Source: Candidatus Cloacimonadota bacterium (GTDB lineage Bacteria > Cloacimonadota > Cloacimonadia > Cloacimonadales > TCS61). From it: DNA of 11,592 nucleotides. A program made the position numbers and the translations under genes. This document shows, one piece after another, positions 5,647-11,592 of this stretch. How positions within the stretch are numbered: position 1 is the stretch's first letter; each line of letters starts with the position of its first letter. The notes beneath the pieces were generated by a model. That model was not told the origin of the DNA. It saw nothing but the letters and a program-made list of their open reading frames with translations, and did no database searches. Where the stretch lies: contig QMNP01000027.1 of NCBI GenBank assembly GCA_003647825.1, positions 1-11,592 of the forward strand. Reading direction: 5' to 3'.

Positions 5647-7104
5647 CTAATCCTCAGACCTGAATTGATTCTGAAATGATATAAGGTGTTGTTTTTGTGA
5701 ATATGTTAAAAGTAGAGTTCCAACTAGAATAACGGTAATCTTTATACTACTTACTAATATGCTTATCCTGATAATAGAATTCAAAAACGATGTTAAAAAT
5801 AGAAATGCTGTTACTAAATAAACATATGAAATTCTGAAATTTGCATTAAATGTTTTCTTGCCTTTTACATAATTAAATATCACAATTAAAATATATGAAA
5901 TAATTGACGCATATCCTGCCCCAAATGCTCCGTACTTAGGTATGAGAGCTATATTCAAACCTATATTAATAATAGTACCCAAAACTACAGCAATAGCTAT
6001 TTTGCCAGCTTGATGCATTTTGTAAAAAACCAGATTGAAGATATTGAAAATGCCATGCAAAAAAGTGGATATTGCCCCAAAGAATACCAGATCTGCTGCA
6101 GACGTATATTGAGCATCGACAAATATCGCAAACAATTCTTTCGAAAAAATTATTATAAAAAAGCCTAGAATTGCACCACAAATCAGGAAGAAAAGGTAGA
6201 TTTTGTTGAATAACTTCCCAGCATATGGACTATCAGCATTTTTCATAGCGTGTGGGAAAAACACCATACTTACAATTGAGAGAAGAAACTGCATAATAGC
6301 GCCAACTTTATACCCCATTGCGTATATTCCTACATCATATAAACCTCTGGGAGACAGATAAGTAAGCATATATCTATCTAAGACCCTCATGGATATCAGA
6401 GCAAGAGTTCCGGGTATCATAATTAAACCAAATCTTATTACTGGTTTTATAATTTCATAAGAAAATATTACTTTATTTTGCAATACAAAACTTCTTAATA
6501 TTATATTTATATTTATTAATGCAGCCAGCATTGCAATAAGAGATGAAATAAATATGTATGAGATAACATTGGAAATGGAGAAATTTCCTGATATTGCGCC
6601 ATAGATGAATAAAATCAATATTAGGAAATTACTTACTCCTCCCAGTATTGCATAGTTTAATGAACGTTCTAATTTGTTGATTATACTTAACGTGATTCCT
6701 GAAAAAGATTGGGCAATGATGATAATAACGATTGCAGGAAAGAGATTGGAGTACATATCACTTTTTAATATTAGTAAGGCTATATTGTTTTTAGATATAT
6801 AAATTAACAAAGACAGAATAATACCGACAATTGCTGTTACAATATATACAGAGTTTATCAGTGTATATTTATAATCATCTGTATTTTCTAAGTAGAAGTA
6901 TGAAACCAAAGACTGGGTAAATCCTAAAGAATAAAAGATATTTGCTAAAGAAATAAAAATCGTGATATTCGTATAAACAGCATACTGCTCCGGAATCATA
7001 TAATGTGAGAATATTGGTAAAAAAATGACTAGAATCACATTGTTAAACATTCTTCCGGCAGAATAATGTATTATCTTTTGTAGATGTTGGTTAACATTCA
7101 CCAT
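5647..7104 (-). CDS. Wzx-like glycan flippase (MOP superfamily)
   Basis: A 485-residue, very hydrophobic protein with about 12-14 predicted membrane helices, typical of the O-antigen/capsule/teichuronic flippases that move lipid-linked oligosaccharides across the inner membrane. Features shared with such proteins are an N-terminal amphipathic start followed by a long hydrophobic segment (about 19-35), the DRYML stretch after the first half (243-247), and the glycine/asparagine-rich helix pair NIGLNIALIPKYGAFGAG (380-397). The protein sits after two glycosyltransferases, a deacetylase and a methyltransferase, as expected for a repeat-unit export step. I see no Wzy-type polymerase or Wzz-type chain-length protein in the window. 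The ATG at 7104 lacks a clear ribosome binding site and follows a 70-base gap, the widest in this block. Substrate cannot be predicted. Confidence 0.88.
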   Translation of the reverse strand: MVNVNQHLQKIIHYSAGRMFNNVILVIFLPIFSHYMIPEQYAVYTNITIFISLANIFYSLGFTQSLVSYFYLENTDDYKYTLINSVYIVTAIVGIILSLLIYISKNNIALLILKSDMYSNLFPAIVIIIIAQSFSGITLSIINKLERSLNYAILGGVSNFLILILFIYGAISGNFSISNVISYIFISSLIAMLAALININIILRSFVLQNKVIFSYEIIKPVIRFGLIMIPGTLALISMRVLDRYMLTYLSPRGLYDVGIYAMGYKVGAIMQFLLSIVSMVFFPHAMKNADSPYAGKLFNKIYLFFLICGAILGFFIIIFSKELFAIFVDAQYTSAADLVFFGAISTFLHGIFNIFNLVFYKMHQAGKIAIAVVLGTIINIGLNIALIPKYGAFGAGYASIISYILIVIFNYVKGKKTFNANFRISYVYLVTAFLFLTSFLNSIIRISILVSSIKITVILVGTLLLTYSQKQHLISFQNQFRSED

Positions 7105-7174
7105 AATACTAATTTTGCATACTTTTCTAAGTTAATTTTGAAAAATGATTATAGCACAAAATCAAAATTTTCAA
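7105..7174 (-). other. Longest gap within the minus-strand block
   Basis: These 70 bases separate the methyltransferase stop from the flippase start. They are AT-rich with a weak AAAATTTT-centred inverted repeat (7163-7172). There is neither a GC-rich stem with a T-run nor a convincing promoter, so read-through into the flippase gene is the likely default. Confidence 0.4.
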
Positions 7175-7945
7175 TTAACTCTTTGTTTCTGATTGTAAAA
7201 TTTCATTTTTTTTCCACAATATCATCTGATACCATTTAAAAGCCGGAATTATAGAAGATAATAAATCTAAAATTACAGCTTTGAGAGATTGGGTGTGTTT
7301 ATGAAATGTTGTATATCTATGATTAACGGTTTTGAAACCACATTTCTCTCCCATTTCATAAAGTTCTCTTTTCGTATATTCTCTATAATGCCCGGGATTA
7401 TTACTGAAATATCTAATTTTTGAATATGGTTGATTACCAAAAAATAGTTTGTACCTTCTAAAAAGTGCTGCTGCATTGGGAGTTGTACAAAGCAGATGGC
7501 CATTATTGGTTAATAGTGAGTGAAACATTAACAGGGCAAATTCGGGAGCTTCTGACAGATGTTCGATTACTTCAGCGAATATAATTAAATCAAATTTTTC
7601 TTCCGGCCATATATCTACATTTTTTGCCTGTTTCAAATCGAAAGTTAAATGTTTGCAGGTAATTTGATCAAGTAATCTATGTCCACCCTCATCATAATCC
7701 GGTGCAAAACCAATGGTAGTAACATTCTTGTAATAATTTTGCAGAGTTTTCGTGAAATGACTTCTACCAACATCAAGAACCTTTAATTCTTTATTCGGAA
7801 AGTTTTGCGTAATATATTTATATAGAATTGAAAATCGTCTTTTGTGCATTTTTTCATATCTTTCCTGCGAATCTCTACTGCAAGTTTTCTCTTTTTCTGT
7901 TTCAATCCATTTATTAACTACTTCTTTATATTCCTGTTTGTTCAA
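7175..7945 (-). CDS. SAM-dependent methyltransferase, class I
   Basis: A 256-residue protein with a class I methyltransferase core of the Methyltransf_11/23 kind. Motif I is VLDVGRSHF (56-64), where the usual glycine-rich GxGxG loop is reduced to a single glycine. The post-I region follows with the acidic DYDEG (83-87). Next are FDLIIFAEVIEHL (118-130), where AEVIEHL is the hallmark of the family, and LLTNNGHLLCTTPN (144-157), the strand-turn-strand after it. Similar proteins in surface-polysaccharide clusters methylate sugars or lipid-linked glycans, which fits here; the acceptor is unknown. The start is a TTG. AAGG 12 bases upstream and CGGA closer in give partial support, and the next methionine (residue 33) would cut into a probable conserved helix. 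It follows the glycosyltransferase stop by 31 bases. Confidence 0.85.
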   Translation of the reverse strand: MNKQEYKEVVNKWIETEKEKTCSRDSQERYEKMHKRRFSILYKYITQNFPNKELKVLDVGRSHFTKTLQNYYKNVTTIGFAPDYDEGGHRLLDQITCKHLTFDLKQAKNVDIWPEEKFDLIIFAEVIEHLSEAPEFALLMFHSLLTNNGHLLCTTPNAAALFRRYKLFFGNQPYSKIRYFSNNPGHYREYTKRELYEMGEKCGFKTVNHRYTTFHKHTQSLKAVILDLLSSIIPAFKWYQMILWKKNEILQSETKS

Positions 7946-7976
7946 GCTAATTCCGTCCTTAACTTTTTTTACTATT

Positions 7977-9008
7977 TTACTTTAATTTTTTATACATTTC
8001 CACTGTTTTTTCTGCAATAACTGGCCAGATATAATTTTCTTTGATATGTCTGCTAAGTTCACTATTTTTCTTTTTATTCAAAGCAGTTTCAATTGATTCT
8101 TGAATTGAGCTGATCGATGTTGGATCTGGATATTCAGCCTGATCACCGAAATATTCTTTAGTTCCTCCATAGGGAGTAATCACAATTTTTGCACCTGCCA
8201 GACCAGCTTCTAAAGCAGCTCTGCCTGGAGTTTCATAGCGAGTTGGAAGAACAAAAGTATCGCAGGCAGCATAAGCTGATTCCAGAAGGGGATCATCATG
8301 TTCTATCCAATTCTGAAAGTTAATGTTTTTACTCCTTTCTATTTCTGCTACACACCGCTTTCCTTCGGCATTATTGTAAACATTTGCAAACATAAAAACT
8401 GGTGTATCAATCCTTTGTAAAGCTCTGATAATATTCATACCATTTTTTCGATATGATCCTAAATGACCTACATAAAGTACAGCATCTTTTACCCCAAACT
8501 TCTTATTGAAAAGCTCAGGATCACTGTTAGCAAATCTCTCTTCTACACCATTATGTATCACTTCAATTTTTTGTTTCTCTACATTAAGCCCATCGGCTAA
8601 TAACATCCCTTCTGACTTTGTGTTTGGCAACACTCTTTCAGCTTCGTCGCAGATATATTTCGTGAATGAATAATCTGACATAGTGCGTTTCAGGATAGCT
8701 TTCACAGGCTTTTCTATTGTTTGGTACAATCGCAAAGTACTGGCTGAATGATTACTGAAAAATATTGGATTTACAACATATTTCGCACCAAATCTTTTTA
8801 GATTTGCGGCCAGTGCATAAGTAGCAATACTCGCATTAAATATGTGGAACAAATCCGATTTTTCTATCTTTAAATTTGAATTCCACATATCGTAAAAATC
8901 AACATCTACACCCAATTCCTGTAAGGCTTTTTTTGTATGAATCAATTTATATGAGGGACCACTTTTATTTAACATTATCCCTTGATAACTTGCTAAGAAT
9001 ATTCTCAT
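7977..9008 (-). CDS. GT4-family glycosyltransferase (second)
   Basis: A 343-residue GT-B fold protein of glycosyltransferase family 4, which uses a nucleotide sugar to extend a lipid-linked or polysaccharide acceptor on the cytoplasmic face of the membrane. The C-terminal donor domain begins after IHNGVE (151-156). It shows YVGHLGSYRKNG (179-190), with R187/K188 at the phosphate-binding position, and the EX7E motif as E259-x7-E267 in RYETPGRAALEAG. This is followed by the GGTKEYFGD turn (281-289). The N-terminal acceptor domain has the expected start MRIFLASYQG. An in-frame GTG 54 bases upstream would add 18 polar residues overlapping the deacetylase gene; I reject it because AGGTGA lies 7 bases before this ATG. 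Only 4 bases separate the start from the upstream stop. Sugar specificity cannot be inferred. Confidence 0.9.
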   Translation of the reverse strand: MRIFLASYQGIMLNKSGPSYKLIHTKKALQELGVDVDFYDMWNSNLKIEKSDLFHIFNASIATYALAANLKRFGAKYVVNPIFFSNHSASTLRLYQTIEKPVKAILKRTMSDYSFTKYICDEAERVLPNTKSEGMLLADGLNVEKQKIEVIHNGVEERFANSDPELFNKKFGVKDAVLYVGHLGSYRKNGMNIIRALQRIDTPVFMFANVYNNAEGKRCVAEIERSKNINFQNWIEHDDPLLESAYAACDTFVLPTRYETPGRAALEAGLAGAKIVITPYGGTKEYFGDQAEYPDPTSISSIQESIETALNKKKNSELSRHIKENYIWPVIAEKTVEMYKKLK

Positions 9009-9012
9009 TTTA

Positions 9013-9018
9013 TCACCT
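9013..9018 (-). promoter_or_regulatory. Ribosome binding site deciding the GT start
   Basis: On the minus strand this reads AGGTGA, ending a few bases before the ATG at 9008 and overlapping the stop codon of the deacetylase gene. It favours the ATG over an upstream GTG. Confidence 0.7.
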
Positions 9019-10530
9019 GTTTCGTCGTCCTTTCCACGACTCATAATCATATAGTGTATCACGCCAATGGTATTTTCTAGTCAGGTTTATATTCAGAGGC
9101 TTAGATAATGACTTAATCGGAACAAATTCTAATTTGGATAAATCAATTCTTTTTCTTGATTTAAAATTACACACTTTTTTATTATTAATTATTGTCATAT
9201 CTTCATCATCGATATTCATTCTCAATTCATTCTCTTCAAATGAGATATCCATTTTGATTTGATTACGCTTTTGCCACCATTCTGCGTACTCATTCATTGT
9301 GTAATTTGCCAGACCAAGTTTATTCACATAACCAAAAACTGCATCGATAACATCCAGCAATTTATGATGAGGATGGTGATAAATTAATATAGGTTCATTT
9401 CTTTTACGCTTTTCATTAATTATATTTATGTAATATTCTATCATTTCTTCTTTAGTAAAATGTGATCTTCGTAATCGTCCCAAACTTATTGGATGTATAG
9501 GAATCTGTAAAATATTTGAGTATTGATTATTTGTGTAAATATAAAAAGGAAGATCATCATAGGAAGGAACAAATTCTGAAGAATATGTAAAATCAAATTT
9601 CTCTAAAACTTCATTAAGTGATGTATTCCAACTTCCAAAAGGGGCTGCAAATCCTTTTACTGTAATATTAGATCGCTGCAGGTTTTTCATTCCAGTGTCA
9701 ATATTTTCAAAGTTTGCAGAATAGTTATCAAATACGAGATGCCTGAAACAATGTAAGCCAATTTCCTGATCTTTCATATTGGCATAGAGATCGGATAGTT
9801 TTTGCTCGTTCATAGTATCTACAAACCACGATGCTCTAATAGAGTGTTTTTCACACACTTTTAATAAGTTTTCTGCATCCTCTTTGGAGCAATTATCTGT
9901 ATCAATTCTAAAAATAAACAATCCGTTATTCCCTGGAATATAAGATTTATGAATAAAAGGTAACTTTCTAATATCTAACAGTATAGAAAGAATGGTCGTT
10001 ACTGTTTTCCTTAGTTTTGCTTTAGACACTTTGGCTACTACTTCCGAGGGTAGCTCATTTCTATTGGCAATAAATTTTCTACGACATGAGGAAAGATTCA
10101 ATATTTCTTTATCTAAATCAAAAGGCATAATATAGAATGATCCTTTACCTAATTTTCCAGAAAGTATATTTAAGCCTTTATCTTCACATTTTAATTCTTC
10201 ATCTCTTACAATTCCAATACGACCAACCAAATCAATAATACCAAGCTCAGAAAAGATAGAATTTGCATCTGCAACGACTTTCTTCTTCTTCATATAAAGT
10301 TTTTTATTAAATATTTTAGCGTAGGATTTAGAAGAGAACAGTACAGCTCCACCATTTTTCAAGTAATTACTATCAAATGTCGTCGCATTTATATCATCGA
10401 TTATTATCGCAGAAAATTCATCAGGATCTATTGGAAGGGAACAGTCAATTTCCCTGTAACTAATTCCCTCCTGTTCTAAAATTATTTTCCAACTGGGACT
10501 TAAGCCGGCAATACCTATTTTCAAATCCAT
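9013..10530 (-). CDS. NodB-like polysaccharide deacetylase, three-part
   Basis: A 505-residue protein with a carbohydrate esterase 4 (NodB) core at about residues 203-420. Core motifs are FRIDTD (207-212, D210 and D212 in place of the usual DD), ASWFVDT (233-239), HCFRH (260-264, metal histidines), AAPFGSWN (295-302), HP at 345-346 and ILIYHHPHH (381-389). Motif 3 lacks the usual arginine. About 200 N-terminal residues resemble a Rossmann- or GATase-like fold (DEFSAIIIDD, 37-46; NGGAVLF, 59-65). About 85 C-terminal residues (421-505) are charged and beta-prone. Neither end has a signal peptide, so it probably acts in the cytoplasm on a lipid-linked intermediate or on the membrane's inner face. 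Removing N-acetyl groups from a glycan is the family activity; here it is inferred. It overlaps the upstream glycosyltransferase by 10 bases, and the ATG is supported by a weak purine run. Confidence 0.82.
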   Translation of the reverse strand: MDLKIGIAGLSPSWKIILEQEGISYREIDCSLPIDPDEFSAIIIDDINATTFDSNYLKNGGAVLFSSKSYAKIFNKKLYMKKKKVVADANSIFSELGIIDLVGRIGIVRDEELKCEDKGLNILSGKLGKGSFYIMPFDLDKEILNLSSCRRKFIANRNELPSEVVAKVSKAKLRKTVTTILSILLDIRKLPFIHKSYIPGNNGLFIFRIDTDNCSKEDAENLLKVCEKHSIRASWFVDTMNEQKLSDLYANMKDQEIGLHCFRHLVFDNYSANFENIDTGMKNLQRSNITVKGFAAPFGSWNTSLNEVLEKFDFTYSSEFVPSYDDLPFYIYTNNQYSNILQIPIHPISLGRLRRSHFTKEEMIEYYINIINEKRKRNEPILIYHHPHHKLLDVIDAVFGYVNKLGLANYTMNEYAEWWQKRNQIKMDISFEENELRMNIDDEDMTIINNKKVCNFKSRKRIDLSKLEFVPIKSLSKPLNINLTRKYHWRDTLYDYESWKGRRNR

Positions 10531-11510
10531 TTTTTCTCGGTAAGTAAATTTAGCAGCTTCTCTTCACGATACTGTAGAAGAAATTTATTATTTACTCGAT
10601 CAATAACATCTTCAGAATTATTTGATTTAAGAGCCTTAGAAATTGCATCAGCTGTTTTATTCACATCTCCATATTCTACATAAAAACCAACATCACCGAC
10701 AACTTCTGGTAACGCACCGTTCTTGGTAACTACTGGAATACATCCAAGAGCCATAGCTTCCAGCAATGCTACGCCAAATGATTCTCGATATGAAAGCTGG
10801 CAATACACTTTAGCGTTTTTTAGAATTGCAGTTATCTCATTCTGCGGTAGAAATCCCGGAAGTTCAAGTTCAGGATTGATGGATTTCAGTTCAGCATAAA
10901 CCTGCTTATCGAATTCTCCAATAGCTATTGCTTTAACTCCAACTTGTGTTACTGCACGGGCAAAAGTATCTACACCCTTTAGTTTATAGATATCTTTTTT
11001 CAAACTACCAATGGTAACAATCACATCATCTCTGGTTATTGTTTTTTCAAATGAGAGAGTATTTTCAATACCATGACTGATTACTTTTACGTCAATATTC
11101 TCCAGCTTTTTTATCTCGTTTCTACTGAAATCAGAATTAGCTATAATAATATCTGCATTTTTTAAAATGTATTTTACTCTTTTTCCACCGCTTCTCGTAA
11201 GAAGTGCTCCGTAGTTAAAATCCGGTTCATTTGCTACTTCATATCCACCGATAGCTATAAGTGACTTTTTTCTAAATAACTTCGCAAAAATAACAACAAG
11301 GAAAGCTCTGAAATCAGCAAATCGTACAAAACATACATCTGCCTTGAGCATCCTGAAAAGTATCTGAATAACAGAATGTATCGTAAAAAAAAACTTCCGG
11401 CTGGCATTTGGAAAAAATAGTTCCTTACAGTTGAAATGATTTTGCAAAATATGCAGATCCCTCAATACTGAAGGACTTTTGTAAGTCGATACAAATAAGA
11501 GTTTTTTCAT
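10521..11510 (-). CDS. GT4-family glycosyltransferase (first)
   Basis: A 329-residue GT-B protein of glycosyltransferase family 4. The acceptor domain starts MKKLLFVSTYKSP. A GGY turn (88-90) and NSDFSRNEI (125-133) follow, then SHGIE (145-149) near the domain boundary. The donor domain has TIGSLKKD (166-173), KGV (178-180) and EX7E as E243-x7-E251 in YRESFGVALLEAMALG, then GALPEVVGD (265-273). I chose the ATG at 11510. A TTG at 11528 in the same frame would add six residues, but it overlaps the end of the preceding gene and leaves a poor N-terminus. The gene starts 1 base after that upstream stop, with no nearby ribosome binding site, so re-initiation after termination is likely. Its end overlaps the deacetylase start by 10 bases. 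It probably adds one sugar to the same glycan as the second GT4 enzyme. Confidence 0.9.
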   Translation of the reverse strand: MKKLLFVSTYKSPSVLRDLHILQNHFNCKELFFPNASRKFFFTIHSVIQILFRMLKADVCFVRFADFRAFLVVIFAKLFRKKSLIAIGGYEVANEPDFNYGALLTRSGGKRVKYILKNADIIIANSDFSRNEIKKLENIDVKVISHGIENTLSFEKTITRDDVIVTIGSLKKDIYKLKGVDTFARAVTQVGVKAIAIGEFDKQVYAELKSINPELELPGFLPQNEITAILKNAKVYCQLSYRESFGVALLEAMALGCIPVVTKNGALPEVVGDVGFYVEYGDVNKTADAISKALKSNNSEDVIDRVNNKFLLQYREEKLLNLLTEKKWI

Positions 11511-11511
11511 T

Positions 11512-11592
11512 CTAGCGTATGAGAGCAATTTTCCCTTTGACTGCTTGCCCGTCCGGGGCTGAGATCAAATAATAATACAGGCCGGAACTGCA
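11512..11592 (-). CDS. C-terminus of a secreted protein, T9SS-like tail
   Basis: Only the last 26 residues are inside the window; the gene continues past the right edge. They include SGLYYYLI, then a short loop (SAPDGQ), then VKGKIALIR and the stop. This is the pattern of type IX secretion (Por) C-terminal sorting domains and of related FlgD-like Ig folds: an SG-[IL]-Y-x-Y strand, a turn, and a final KGKxxLI/R strand at the extreme C-terminus. If the reading is right, the full protein is exported across the outer membrane and the tail removed or attached to the cell surface. It sits directly before the glycan genes. The rest of the protein cannot be judged. Confidence 0.65.
   Translation of the reverse strand, partial: CSSGLYYYLISAPDGQAVKGKIALIR

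Noticed and set aside
5966..6181. Small reverse frame inside the flippase gene
   Set aside because: It is out of frame with the flippase on the same strand, cysteine- and aromatic-rich in a way typical of shadow reading, and has no start signal.
9006..9062. Longer second GT4 protein from a GTG at 9062
   Set aside because: The extra 18 residues are polar and unlike a GT-B start, while the ATG at 9008 has a good ribosome binding site.
11508..11528. Longer first GT4 protein from a TTG at 11528
   Set aside because: It would overlap the preceding gene's end, has no ribosome binding site, and MKKLLFVSTY is a typical GT-B N-terminus.

Overview
The window is AT-rich bacterial DNA with two blocks of genes pointing towards each other, plus a repeat-filled intergenic stretch at the left end. 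Three things suggest a Gram-negative-type bacterium of the FCB superphylum. A protein tail at the right edge looks like a type IX secretion (Por) or FlgD-like C-terminal sorting domain. There is a complete surface-glycan cluster with a Wzx-type flippase. The 3-dehydroquinate synthase-like protein carries a nucleotide-binding loop like that of Bacteroidetes AroB proteins. Several genes have clear Shine-Dalgarno sequences, and two use TTG starts backed by them, which is unlike most Bacteroidetes. A Cloacimonadota-like lineage would fit, but this is inference and weakly held.

Left end, 1-483: no gene is visible. It holds three copies of a hairpin whose 10-bp stem is invariant while its loop varies, two copies of a second C/G-rich hairpin (together a unit with a 120-base period), and a palindromic REP/MITE-like element at about 349-460. 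A candidate promoter lies inside that element.

Plus strand, 484-4638: four tightly packed genes, probably one operon. They encode an MsbA-type ABC exporter half-transporter, an SbcD/Mre11-like metallophosphoesterase, a free methionine-(R)-sulfoxide reductase with all three expected cysteines, and a half-length UvrC-like GIY-YIG protein with four cysteines in the UvrC Fe-S spacing. Two DNA-repair-type nucleases around an oxidised-methionine reductase suggest a damage-repair theme, but the exporter does not obviously belong to it.

Minus strand, 11592-4607: seven genes read leftward. In transcription order they are the cut-off end of a probable secreted or surface protein, a GT4 glycosyltransferase, a NodB-like polysaccharide deacetylase with extra N- and C-terminal regions, a second GT4 glycosyltransferase, a SAM-dependent methyltransferase, a Wzx/MOP flippase, and a 3-dehydroquinate synthase-like (AroB family) enzyme. 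Overlaps and gaps are short (about -10 to +70 bases), so this is likely one transcription unit. Apart from the first and last genes, it looks like a machine that assembles, modifies and flips a lipid-linked surface glycan. The AroB-like gene at its end is either an aromatic-amino-acid gene caught in the cluster or a cyclitol-forming cyclase. The two blocks meet tail to tail with a 32-base overlap of coding sequence.

I see no convincing undescribed defence or mobile system. The most unusual items are the left-end repeats, the half-length UvrC-like protein in its operon, and the AroB-like gene in the glycan cluster.
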